From: Saprospirales bacterium | GTDB taxonomy: Bacteria; Bacteroidota; Bacteroidia; Chitinophagales; Saprospiraceae | DNA length: 17,824 bases | Direction: 5' to 3' | Assembly (NCBI GenBank): GCA_003448025.1 | Contig: DLXL01000421.1 | Coordinates: 1-17,824, forward strand | Shown: positions 8,020 to 16,804 of the stretch, piece by piece | How positions within the stretch are numbered: the stretch's first letter is position 1 | Layout: the number at the start of each line of letters is the position of its first letter | Program-made: the position numbers and the translations under genes | The notes under the pieces: generated by a model | What the model saw: only the letters and a program-made list of their open reading frames with translations | The model's database searches: none | What the model was told of the DNA's origin: nothing

Positions 8020-9360
8020 ATGAACTTTGTTCGCAAATATAGTTTAGTACTGATTTTCAGTGGTTTGTGCACTTTTGCTTTCGCACAGGCCGGACACGAA
8101 CACCACGATCACCCTCACACTGCTCCTCAGGAACAGGCAGCCGATAAGGCTCACGAGGGCGAACATCATGATGCAGGCGCTGAAAATGCCGGTCACGAGG
8201 CCCATGAAGAAGGCCCATGTGGTCACTCCCTTAGCATTGAACCCGAATTTAATGCTGGCGACAATGCCGTCCACCACATTTCCGACGCCAATGTGATCCA
8301 CGTGATCGGAGATATTTACATTAACCTCCCTGTTATCCTTAAATCAGCTAAAGGCTGGAAAGTAGGAACTACCGGAATGTTCCATGTACATCATCATGGC
8401 AATGGCGAATTGGCCAATGACGGTTATGTGCTGGTTCACGGAAGTGTGATGCGTATTCTGGATGAGAAATTCCAGCAAGGAGAGTTCAAAGTTGAAGATT
8501 ATACCCACCAGGTGGTTGAAGAGGGTGGAAAATCCAAAACGGTTTACAATGCCCTCATTGATGGTCAATGCCTTCGTTTGGAGTCTAAAACAACTTACGA
8601 CGGTGGTATTCTAGGTGGCGGAGTAACTGGATTCTCTGATTTCAGCATTACCCGCAACGTGTTCACCATGTTACTCACTTTCGTGATTCTGTTTCTTATT
8701 TTCCGCATAGTGGCGAAACAGGCTACACGTACAGTGCATAATGCTCCAAAAGGCCTTCAAAACTTCATCGAGCCTTTCTACACTTTTATCCGGGATGAAG
8801 TAGCCAAGCCTAATATTGGTCCGAAATACGAGAAATACATGCCGTACCTGCTGTCGGCCTTCTTCTTTATTCTCGGTCTGAATCTGATTGGCCAGATTCC
8901 ATTCTTCCCAGGAGGCGCCAACGTAACGGGGAACATCTCCATTACCATTGTACTGGCGCTCATTACTTTCCTGATTTCAACATTCAGTGCCAACAAACAT
9001 TTCTGGGAACACACTTTGTGGATGCCAGGTGTGCCAGCGGTACTCAAAATATTTATTCTGACCCCGATTGAAATACTGGGCGTATTCCTCAAGCCATTCA
9101 CGTTGCTGCTTCGTCTTTTTGCCAACATTACGGCTGGCCACATCGTGATCCTGAGTTTCGTAAGCCTGATTTTCATCCTGGGCAAAGCCGGCGAAAGCGT
9201 GGGCGGTGCTGCAGCAGGTGCTGCGGCTTCTATCCCGCTGACCCTCTTCATGATGACGCTTGAATTGCTGGTAGCATTCCTGCAGGCATTCATCTTCACG
9301 ATGTTGAGCGCAACCTATATCGGTACGGCTATTGAAGAACCACACCACGATCATCACTGA
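8020..9360 (+). CDS. atpB: F-type ATP synthase subunit a (Fo proton channel)
   Basis: Subunit a forms the two half-channels that carry protons to and from the c-ring in the inner membrane. From ATG 8020 the protein has 446 residues, much longer than the 271 of E. coli. Residues 1-23 are a signal peptide (SLVLIFSGLCTFAFAQ). A His/Glu/Asp-rich stretch (about 25-65, HEHHDHPH and similar) and a soluble domain (about 70-205) follow, both predicted periplasmic. The membrane part starts near 213 and includes helices near 275-296, 305-322, 341-388 and 405-440. The essential channel arginine is Arg365 in LLLRLFANITAGH. The C-terminus ends in HHDHH. A GTG two codons earlier (8014) is possible, but ATG fits a normal signal peptide. 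It is the first gene of the operon, followed by atpE after 59 nt. Confidence 0.97.
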   Translation: MNFVRKYSLVLIFSGLCTFAFAQAGHEHHDHPHTAPQEQAADKAHEGEHHDAGAENAGHEAHEEGPCGHSLSIEPEFNAGDNAVHHISDANVIHVIGDIYINLPVILKSAKGWKVGTTGMFHVHHHGNGELANDGYVLVHGSVMRILDEKFQQGEFKVEDYTHQVVEEGGKSKTVYNALIDGQCLRLESKTTYDGGILGGGVTGFSDFSITRNVFTMLLTFVILFLIFRIVAKQATRTVHNAPKGLQNFIEPFYTFIRDEVAKPNIGPKYEKYMPYLLSAFFFILGLNLIGQIPFFPGGANVTGNISITIVLALITFLISTFSANKHFWEHTLWMPGVPAVLKIFILTPIEILGVFLKPFTLLLRLFANITAGHIVILSFVSLIFILGKAGESVGGAAAGAAASIPLTLFMMTLELLVAFLQAFIFTMLSATYIGTAIEEPHHDHH

Positions 9361-9410
9361 TCAACCCCATAAACCGAACACAACGAGCAATCAACATTCA
9401 TCAATCATAA

Positions 9411-9626
<216 letters not shown>

Positions 9627-9632
9627 TTGTTC

Positions 9633-9678
9633 CCGGGCCGGCGCGAAGCGGTTGGCGACTCAATGGCCCGGATTTTTT
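9633..9678 (+). terminator. Terminator-like hairpin inside the operon, between atpE and atpF
   Basis: CCGGGCC at 9633-9639 pairs perfectly with GGCCCGG at 9665-9671 (7 GC pairs). The 25-nt loop can fold further on itself, and a run of six T follows at 9673-9678. This is the form of an intrinsic terminator, yet it lies in the middle of an operon. It is therefore probably a partial terminator or a 3'-end-stabilising structure that separates the atpBE part from the rest. Confidence 0.6.
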
Positions 9679-9737
9679 AAAAATGTCTGGGGTTTTTACC
9701 CTTCCACATATTTTATCACTCATAACTCATCACTACG

Positions 9738-10250
9738 ATGTTGTTTTTGGCAGATTTCAACGTACTCAAACCCGAACCCGGGCTTCTTTTTTGGACGACC
9801 CTCATCTTCCTCCTTTTCTGGTTCATGATGAGCCGCTTTGCATTTAAGCCTATCGGTAATGCATTGAAACAGCGTGAACTGGATATCCAGAATGCGTTGG
9901 ACGAGGCAAAAAAGGCCCGCGAAGAAATGTCTCAGCTTCAGGCAGAGAACGAAAAGTTGCTGGCTCAGGCCCGTGAAGAGCGTTCTGCTATTCTGAAAGA
10001 AGCCAAGGAGGCAAAAGACGAGATCATTGCAGAAGCAAAAGAACGTGCCAATGCCGAATACAAGCGGAAAGTGGAAAGCGCCATTCAGGATATCGAGAAC
10101 CAAAAACAGGCTGCATTGGTATCGCTGAAAAACCAGGCAGGCCAGATGGCCGTGGATATTGCAGAAAAACTGCTCCGCCGCGAATTGTCCAATAAAGCTG
10201 AACAAGAAGCATACGCTAAAACGCTTGCTGATTCCATCAATCTGAACTAA
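9738..10250 (+). CDS. atpF: F-type ATP synthase subunit b (peripheral stalk)
   Basis: The protein has 170 residues, the usual size. One N-terminal membrane helix (about 16-34, LLFWTTLIFLLFWFMMSRFA) is followed by a long charged coiled coil rich in Ala, Glu, Lys and Gln (about 40-135), which dimerises and links Fo to delta/alpha as the stator. The C-terminal section (AVDIAEKLLRREL) matches the delta-binding end of the family. There is a single atpF-type gene, with no atpF' partner. ATG 9738 lies 111 nt after atpE, beyond the hairpin, and only 10 nt separate its stop from atpH. Confidence 0.96.
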   Translation: MLFLADFNVLKPEPGLLFWTTLIFLLFWFMMSRFAFKPIGNALKQRELDIQNALDEAKKAREEMSQLQAENEKLLAQAREERSAILKEAKEAKDEIIAEAKERANAEYKRKVESAIQDIENQKQAALVSLKNQAGQMAVDIAEKLLRRELSNKAEQEAYAKTLADSINLN

Positions 10251-10260
10251 GACGTACAAA

Positions 10261-10821
10261 ATGTCTGTAACACGCATTGCTACCCGGTACGCCAAATCGC
10301 TGATTGACCTTGCCCTCGAGCAAGGCAAATTGCCACAGGTAAGCGCCGATATCAATTCACTTGCAGCTGCGGCCAAAAACCGCGACCTGCATCTGATGCT
10401 GAAAAGCCCGATCATCAGCGCCGATAAAAAGAATGCTGTACTCACTGCACTCTTTGGCAAGCAAATGGACAGCCTGACGATGGCATACATGACCCTGCTG
10501 GTGAATAAAGGCCGTGAGGGTTACCTGGCAGAAATAGCCAACGAATTCATCGCACAATACAAAGCCCTGCAAAAAATCACTACCGTTAAGGTGATCGCTG
10601 CAACACCATTGAGCGATGTTGTAGTAAACGACCTAAAAGCCCGCTTGCTTGCCAGTGGCATCACCAACCCCAATCTTGATATCGAAACCAGTGTGGATCC
10701 AGAACTGATCGGCGGTTTTGTGCTGGAGTTCGACAACAAGCGTTACGACGCTTCAGTGGCCAGCAAACTGGCCGATCTGAATGCCGAGTTCACGAAAAAC
10801 CTCTACATCAAAGAATTTTAA
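10261..10821 (+). CDS. atpH: F-type ATP synthase subunit delta
   Basis: The protein has 186 residues, typical for delta/OSCP. The N-terminal helical domain begins RIATRYAKSLIDLALEQGKL, the usual R-Y-A-x-x-L opening that caps the alpha subunits. The C-terminal part has the family features VKVIAATPLSD (about 102-112) and the conserved I-G-G-F-V-L-E-F-D-N-K-R-Y-D-A-S-V motif (about 149-165), which contacts the b stalk. It is the stator link on top of F1. Tight spacing (10 nt) after atpF suggests coupled translation. Confidence 0.96.
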   Translation: MSVTRIATRYAKSLIDLALEQGKLPQVSADINSLAAAAKNRDLHLMLKSPIISADKKNAVLTALFGKQMDSLTMAYMTLLVNKGREGYLAEIANEFIAQYKALQKITTVKVIAATPLSDVVVNDLKARLLASGITNPNLDIETSVDPELIGGFVLEFDNKRYDASVASKLADLNAEFTKNLYIKEF

Positions 10822-10830
10822 TTCCATGAA

Positions 10831-10857
10831 TCCAGCCTTGCAGTTGCAGGCGCCGGA
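10831..10857 (+). other. Small hairpin between atpH and atpA
   Basis: GCCT (10835-10838) pairs with AGGC (10848-10851), and GC/GC pairs extend the stem inward. TCC (10831-10833) can pair with GGA (10855-10857) outside an asymmetric bulge. No proper T-run follows, so it is not a clear terminator. It may be a processing or pausing structure; the pairing is short enough to be fortuitous. Confidence 0.3.
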
Positions 10858-10893
10858 TTTCACCTTTTACGAATCAATAAATCAATATAAGTC

Positions 10894-12480
<1,587 letters not shown>

Positions 12481-12491
12481 TGATTAATTGG

Positions 12492-12598
12492 GGAATGTGA
12501 GGAATGTGGTTAATGTGGGGAATAAGGGAGATTGGTCAAATGATCCATATACACTACCCTCACCACATTAGCCACATTACACTCATTACCCACATTCA
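12492..12598 (+). repeat. Inverted array of 9-nt repeats (4 + 4 copies) between atpA and atpG
   Basis: Four adjoining 9-mers occupy 12492-12527 (GGAATGTGA, GGAATGTGG, TTAATGTGG, GGAATAAGG). After a spacer of 35 nt, four 9-mers of the opposite sense occupy 12563-12598 (CCACATTAG, CCACATTAC, ACTCATTAC, CCACATTCA). The shared core is AATGTGG. The two arms can pair as a long imperfect stem: GAATGTG 12493-12499 with CACATTC 12591-12597, and TAATGTGG 12511-12518 with CCACATTA 12572-12579, in one register. The array fills most of the 129-nt gap before atpG, has no T-run, and ends 11 nt before the atpG start. Confidence 0.8.
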
Positions 12599-12609
12599 AA
12601 AATTCATAT

Positions 12610-13503
12610 ATGGCTGGCGGATTAAAAGAAGTACGCGAACGGATTAAGTCGGTAATAAATACACAGCAGATTACGAAGGCCATGAAAATGGTATCTGCTG
12701 CGAAACTGCGCAAGGCACAAAATGCCATTGTTCAGGTGCGCCCGTATGCCGATCGTCTGAACCGTATGTTGTCCAACATCCTGTCTAACCTGGATGGTGG
12801 CGCCAATACCAGTTTTGGAACGGCACGTGAGGTAAAAAACGTGTTGGTGGTGGTAATCACTTCCAATCGCGGTCTTTGCGGTGCATTTAACACCAACATT
12901 TGCAAGGAAACAACCTCTTTGATCAATGAGAAGTACGGCAAACAACGCCGCGATGGCAATGTAAGCATGCTGTTCATTGGTAAAAAAGGCTACGACTATT
13001 TCCGTCGCCGTTTACGTGATGTAACCTTCATCACCGACTTCATCGATGTGTACGACAATCCTGCTTATGAAAATGTAAGTCGTGTGGCACGTGCGCGCAT
13101 GGATGAGTTCTCCACCGGCAAATACGATGCTGTAGAAGTGGTATACAGCCGCTTCAAAAACGCTGCTACTGTATTTCCAACGGCAGAACAATGGCTTCCG
13201 GTGCCTAAGATGGAAACACCAGCGGGTGTTAAAGTGGCCAAGGCCGACTATATTTTTGAGCCGGATCAACAGCAATTGCTGGAGACTTTGGTGCCTAGCA
13301 TCCTGCAACTGTCGTTCCATAAGTGTGTACTTGATACACAGGCTTCTGAACATGGTTCCCGTATGACGGCCATGGACAAGGCAACTGAAAATGCAGAAGA
13401 ACTGCTCAAAGCGCTCAAAATTCACTACAACAAGAAACGTCAGGAAGCCATCACCACCGAGCTCGGTGAGATTGTGAGTGGTGCTGCGGCTCTGGAGAAT
13501 TAA
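12610..13503 (+). CDS. atpG: F-type ATP synthase subunit gamma (central stalk)
   Basis: The protein has 297 residues, the usual length. The long N-terminal helix that turns inside alpha3beta3 has the conserved start LKEVRERIKSVINTQQITKAMKMVSAAKL (about 5-33). The central domain contains TSNRGLCGAFN (about 78-88), and the C-terminal helix has the signature SEHGSRMTAMDKATENAEEL (about 248-267) followed by YNKKRQEAITTELGEIVSGAAAL. Gamma couples c-ring rotation to catalysis in beta. It is the last gene of the operon; a strong terminator follows 23 nt after the stop codon. The usual next genes atpD and atpC do not follow. Confidence 0.98.
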   Translation: MAGGLKEVRERIKSVINTQQITKAMKMVSAAKLRKAQNAIVQVRPYADRLNRMLSNILSNLDGGANTSFGTAREVKNVLVVVITSNRGLCGAFNTNICKETTSLINEKYGKQRRDGNVSMLFIGKKGYDYFRRRLRDVTFITDFIDVYDNPAYENVSRVARARMDEFSTGKYDAVEVVYSRFKNAATVFPTAEQWLPVPKMETPAGVKVAKADYIFEPDQQQLLETLVPSILQLSFHKCVLDTQASEHGSRMTAMDKATENAEELLKALKIHYNKKRQEAITTELGEIVSGAAALEN

Positions 13504-13526
13504 TAGCTTAGTTGTTTCGAGGATAT

Positions 13527-13566
13527 AAAAAACACCCCATTGGTTATTCCGATGGGGTGTTTTTTT
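13527..13566. terminator. Strong bidirectional intrinsic terminator between atpG and the T9SS type A protein gene
   Basis: A 17-position stem (13527-13543 with 13549-13565, one G-T wobble, loop TTATT) contains the core ACACCCCAT/ATGGGGTGT, with six A on the left and T-runs on the right. It works as an intrinsic terminator for the plus-strand atp operon and, through the A-run, for the convergent minus-strand gene that stops at 13604. Confidence 0.93.
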
Positions 13567-13603
13567 ATGTTGGTTTGTTGAGGGTTGGGAATGATATGGC
13601 CCC

Positions 13604-15814
13604 TCAACGAATCAAAACAACCTTACCCGTCGCCACTTCTCCTGCATCTGTCCGAATCCTGTAAACATATTGACCATTCGCAAATGGCAACACTACCACT
13701 GCCTTTTGGCATAAAAACGCAACGTTTTCTTCAAGGCAAAGCCTTCCACTCATATCAAACCACATTACCTGAGCCTTTTCTATTGGCGAAAGGGCAATTA
13801 GTCGAACAAGGCCGGTATTTGGATTGGGGCCGGCAATCACCTTAATCAACTTTTGTTCCGGCGCACTGTCATACAAACTCAAATCTTGCACTGGCCTTTT
13901 CCATACGCCATGACTGGCAACCGATGCATAAACAAAATCATTGTCTGCTACCAGGTCATGAATAAACAAACCAGGGAGTTCTTCCGTAAATGGATGCCAG
14001 TGTTTACCGCTATCCTGGGAAATCAAGATACCAGCTCCATAGGTAGACAAAAGCAAAAAGCTATTAACCTCTAACATTACCGGCGAAATATTGGCATTGG
14101 ATTCCCGCAGGCCAATTGGAGCATTGGACTCCTGCCAGCTTTGCCCTTGATCCATAGATACAAAATTGAAAAAATCTCTTTGATTCCGGTCATTCCTTGC
14201 AATGGTTAAAAGGATCACATTGTCCGATGTTGTGATATCCGTTATGTAAGTGAAACCCGTATCCGAATACAATTCGATCTCTGGCAAGGCAAGGCTCTGC
14301 CAGGTGTTACCCAAATCTGCCGAGGTGTATAAGCAATTACCATATCTGTTTGCGGCAAATACCATTTGACCAACAGCACCTGCAAGCGCACCGCTACCAG
14401 ATTGGGAACACGATGTAACTCCCGAAAAGTCAAGAAAACTCCAGTTGTTACCATAATCAGTAGTTCGGTACAATGGGAAATTGGTTGACCAAAAAGTGTT
14501 ATACAAAAACAGCGCATTACCCAGCGTAAAAAATCGGGTTCCGGTAGGCACCTGAGGCCATTGCGACAATTCTGTGCAAGCGCTCCAACTCTGGCCCTTA
14601 TCATCAGATCGCAATACATCATAGGTATTCATACATGCAAGCAGGCGCCCATCCAGGCTCACCAAATCATCCGAAAACATAGAAAAGCCAAGCGTTTGGG
14701 AAGGCGACGACTTAGTATCCCAGGTATTCTGACTCAAATCGTGGACAGCCATTGACTGGTTCAAATCTGCAGCATATGGATCTGAAACAAACAGATTGCG
14801 ATCCATTATGGCCATCTGATCCGGGAAACTGGCGTAACCAAGCCGTTTTCCAGTTCTGAAAAAATGTTTTCCCGAATCCTCAGACCTTACGATACCGGTT
14901 CCAAACTCATAACCAATGATATAGTCACCTTTGAATACAAAATCATTCAAATGGATGGAATCAACTGCTTGCACAGCCCAGTGTTCCCCCTTATCATTGG
15001 AAACCAATAGCTGATCATATGCGCCTTTGGCAAAGAGCACACCTTCTTTTTCCTGAAAATGCTGAAGGTAAAACGGAAATGGCATTGCTGTCCAGCTTCC
15101 TCCGCCATCTACAGAAAGCCATAATTTTGAATATAAAACCCCGACACTCGTCATCAGAATAGAATCGCCTCTAATCAAATAATCTCCAATGGCCAATGAG
15201 TCTGGAGTAGAAGCAACCAATCCCCAATTCTGCCCCTGCATTTCTCCTTTGAATAGCTTATTGGCCGAAAAACCCCATAGCTGGGTTCCATAACGCCGGA
15301 TATTAGTAATTGGAGCGTCTGAGAGGGTATCCATAAAGTTTCTTCGCCATTGCACACCGCCATCAAACGACTCCCAATTGGTATGTATGACCTGGTTATC
15401 CTGTATCCTGCTGGTTGAAACCAGTATGTATGCATTATTTCCAGAGTAAATGGAACTAAAGTAATCAGCAAAACCTGGTGTGCTTATTTTCTCCCAGCTC
15501 TCACCCTCGTCATTGCTCTTATATAAATACATACACTTACAGGCATCATCCCGCATGGAAACAATGATCTGGCTGCTGTCCTGATTGATGGAAAAACTAT
15601 GACAATTAAATAACGGTGGAAGGTCCGGGACTATTTCCCAATCAAGTCCATAATCATCTGATCTGTAAACACCTTGGGTCGTACCTGCCAGTACATATTT
15701 ACCTGCATCAAGGAGAAAGGCATTGTAGGTTTCAGGTCCATTAAGTGGCGTCCATTGAGCAAAAGCATAACATTGAAAAAGACAAAGGCAGCTTAATAGG
15801 GCTAAACGATTCAT
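13604..15814 (-). CDS. Secreted BNR/photosystem-assembly-like repeat protein with T9SS type A sorting domain
   Basis: The protein has 736 residues. Residues 1-19 are a signal peptide (LALLSCLCLFQCYAFAQ). Repeated strands with the pattern S-x-D-x-G-x-x-W (YRSDDYGLDWE, YKSNDEGESWEK, VSNDKGEHWAV, RSDDKGQSWSA, YTSADLGNTWQS, SMDQGQSWQES, SQDSGKHWHPF) are Asp-box/BNR units of a beta-propeller, as in sialidase-like and sortilin-like folds. No sialidase catalytic set is evident, so I do not call an enzyme. The last 80 residues (VIAGPNPNTGLVRL, then VMWFDMSGRL, NGQYVYRIRTDAGEVATGKVVLIR) are the T9SS type A sorting domain for outer-membrane export. The gene is single, bounded by the terminator at 13527 and by a 95-nt upstream region with repeats and a dyad. 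Confidence 0.92.
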   Translation of the reverse strand: MNRLALLSCLCLFQCYAFAQWTPLNGPETYNAFLLDAGKYVLAGTTQGVYRSDDYGLDWEIVPDLPPLFNCHSFSINQDSSQIIVSMRDDACKCMYLYKSNDEGESWEKISTPGFADYFSSIYSGNNAYILVSTSRIQDNQVIHTNWESFDGGVQWRRNFMDTLSDAPITNIRRYGTQLWGFSANKLFKGEMQGQNWGLVASTPDSLAIGDYLIRGDSILMTSVGVLYSKLWLSVDGGGSWTAMPFPFYLQHFQEKEGVLFAKGAYDQLLVSNDKGEHWAVQAVDSIHLNDFVFKGDYIIGYEFGTGIVRSEDSGKHFFRTGKRLGYASFPDQMAIMDRNLFVSDPYAADLNQSMAVHDLSQNTWDTKSSPSQTLGFSMFSDDLVSLDGRLLACMNTYDVLRSDDKGQSWSACTELSQWPQVPTGTRFFTLGNALFLYNTFWSTNFPLYRTTDYGNNWSFLDFSGVTSCSQSGSGALAGAVGQMVFAANRYGNCLYTSADLGNTWQSLALPEIELYSDTGFTYITDITTSDNVILLTIARNDRNQRDFFNFVSMDQGQSWQESNAPIGLRESNANISPVMLEVNSFLLLSTYGAGILISQDSGKHWHPFTEELPGLFIHDLVADNDFVYASVASHGVWKRPVQDLSLYDSAPEQKLIKVIAGPNPNTGLVRLIALSPIEKAQVMWFDMSGRLCLEENVAFLCQKAVVVLPFANGQYVYRIRTDAGEVATGKVVLIR

Positions 15815-15833
15815 AATTTGTAGTTTTTGTTTG

Positions 15834-15861
15834 ATTGGATCAGTAAAGTTAATGATCCAAT
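15834..15861. promoter_or_regulatory. 9-bp inverted repeat in the putative promoter of the T9SS type A protein gene
   Basis: ATTGGATCA at 15834-15842 and its exact inverse TGATCCAAT at 15853-15861 flank a 10-nt spacer. On the minus strand the spacer reads TTAACTTTAC and includes TAACTTTA, one base off the TAnnTTTG -7 consensus. The element begins 20 nt upstream of the ATG at 15814. It could be an operator spanning the -7 region or a leader hairpin. Confidence 0.45.
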
Positions 15862-15864
15862 TTT

Positions 15865-15894
15865 AAACCAATTGAAACCAATTGAAATCAGTTG
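15865..15894. repeat. Three 10-nt tandem repeats upstream of the T9SS type A protein gene
   Basis: AAACCAATTG occurs twice in tandem (15865-15874 and 15875-15884), followed by a diverged third copy AAATCAGTTG (15885-15894). The 10-nt period is close to one helical turn. The array adjoins the 9-bp dyad, in the -33 and upstream region of the minus-strand gene. Confidence 0.7.
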
Positions 15895-15909
15895 AATCAT
15901 CATATCAAG

Positions 15910-16311
15910 TTAATCCCACACCAAATTAAGCCCCTCAGATACGTATTGGGCTACTTTAGTATCCTTGCTAATCAATGGAATTTTTAATGAAATAGATTGC
16001 CATATCAACAACCTGTCAAAAGGATCTTTATGGTGTGTACTTCTGAGCAAGTGTAATGTTGCTGCTGTTTTCGGATCAAGTGGTAAAATATCAAAATCAA
16101 TAGCCAAACATGCGCCTGGAAAAACATCCGGGGTAATGCCATCCAACATTAATTTCCCCAAAGCGTATTTGAGACTAATTTCCCAAAAACTAATAGGGCT
16201 GACCAGGATCTGATTAGAAGGATCTTCCAAAATATCACGAACATTATCCGATAATTTTGAAGAGTCGATTAGCGCCCAAACCATGGTATGGGTATCAAGC
16301 AGGTATATCAT
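15910..16311 (-). CDS. PIN-domain ribonuclease toxin of a type II toxin-antitoxin pair (VapC-like)
   Basis: The protein has 133 residues, the usual size for a PIN toxin. The acidic metal-binding residues are all visible: Asp6 in YLLDTHTMVWAL, Glu44 in SFWEISLK, Asp96/Asp99 in HHKDPFDRLLI, and Asp117 in LISKDTKV. Enzymes of this family are Mg2+-dependent ribonucleases, often cutting tRNA or rRNA; the target here cannot be deduced. Its ATG overlaps the antitoxin stop by 4 nt (ATGA), so translation is probably coupled. The subgroup with DTHxxxW and DPFDR motifs is commonly paired with Phd-type rather than AbrB-type antitoxins, which fits here. Confidence 0.93.
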   Translation of the reverse strand: MIYLLDTHTMVWALIDSSKLSDNVRDILEDPSNQILVSPISFWEISLKYALGKLMLDGITPDVFPGACLAIDFDILPLDPKTAATLHLLRSTHHKDPFDRLLIWQSISLKIPLISKDTKVAQYVSEGLNLVWD

Positions 16312-16544
16312 TGGCCAAGAAATTCTTCTTCAGTCATCTTAAAGTCTTCCTTGAAAACTACAGTTGCCTTACCCTCCAGAATACCGAGGATTCTCTTTCC
16401 ATTATTCCGCATATTTTTAGGGATAAGATATGCCACCACTTCTTTGCGCTTGCCATAGGCAATCGCAAACTCTTCCCCAACTTGAACCGCTTTTAAGACT
16501 TCAGAGAAATTGGTTTTGAAGTCACCTACTGTCAGAATTTTCAT
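16308..16544 (-). CDS. Phd/YefM-family antitoxin
   Basis: The protein has 78 residues. The N-terminal part (MKILTVGDFKTNFSEVLKAVQVGEEFAIAYGKRKEVVAYLIP) follows the Phd/YefM pattern: a short strand, a helix with D-F-K-x-N-F-S-x-x-L, then G-x-x-x-x-I-x-x-G-K-x-x-x-V-A-x-L-x-P. This half dimerises and binds DNA. The C-terminal part (GILEGKATVVFKEDFKMTEEEFLG) is the flexible segment that wraps and inhibits the toxin. It is the first gene of the pair and probably represses its own promoter, together with the toxin, through the tandem repeat just upstream. Confidence 0.92.
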   Translation of the reverse strand: MKILTVGDFKTNFSEVLKAVQVGEEFAIAYGKRKEVVAYLIPKNMRNNGKRILGILEGKATVVFKEDFKMTEEEFLGQ

Positions 16545-16556
16545 ATGCTTTTTTTA

Positions 16557-16587
16557 CAAAGGTACATTTTAGTTGTCAAGTTGTCAA
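16557..16587 (-). promoter_or_regulatory. Promoter and candidate operator of the toxin-antitoxin pair
   Basis: On the minus strand, TACCTTTG (16564 to 16557) is a full -7 box, 12 nt before the antitoxin ATG. Upstream lie two tandem copies of TTGACAAC (16580-16587 and 16572-16579). The distal copy provides a TTG -33 element with a 20-nt gap to the -7 box; the proximal copy lies between the two elements. This is a natural layout for autorepression, as the repeated unit would place a repressor across the polymerase site. Confidence 0.65.
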
Positions 16588-16648
16588 GAAAAATAATTAA
16601 TTAAATGTGCACACAAATTATATAGCAAGTCAAGTTGTGTGTTATGTA

Positions 16649-16686
16649 CTCTTATGACCCACTGTTTCAACTCCGGGTCACAAGAG
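16649..16686. other. Imperfect stem-loop in the gap upstream of the toxin-antitoxin pair
   Basis: CTCTT (16649-16653) plus TGACCC (16655-16660) pair with GGGTCA (16675-16680) plus AAGAG (16682-16686), with one A-C mismatch and a 14-nt loop. No T-run follows. A weaker hairpin, CACACAA/TTGTGTG (16610-16616 with 16635-16641), lies beside it. Function unknown. Confidence 0.4.
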
Positions 16687-16713
16687 GTTAGGTTTCTGGT
16701 TATTGGCTCTCCC

Positions 16714-16759
16714 ATAAATAATGCCCCATTAGAAAACATTCTGACGGGGCATTATTTAT
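16714..16759. terminator. Intrinsic terminator-like hairpin downstream of the lipoprotein gene
   Basis: ATAAATAATGCCCC (16714-16727) pairs fully with GGGGCATTATTTAT (16746-16759). The stem continues after one mismatch through TTAGAA/TTCTGA (one G-T wobble) to an AACA loop. It lies 45 nt beyond the lipoprotein stop at 16805. The A/T-rich outer stem supplies the U-rich end on either strand, so it may work in both directions. Confidence 0.75.
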
Positions 16760-16804
16760 TTAATCCAATTCTTTCACCCATGAGGATCACATAGGCATAA
16801 AAAC

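Noticed and set aside
9720..10490. 256-codon antisense frame across atpF and atpH
   Set aside because: It spans two well-supported genes and their junction on the other strand; its Phe/Cys-rich composition mirrors the Lys/Glu/Ala-rich coiled coil of subunit b.
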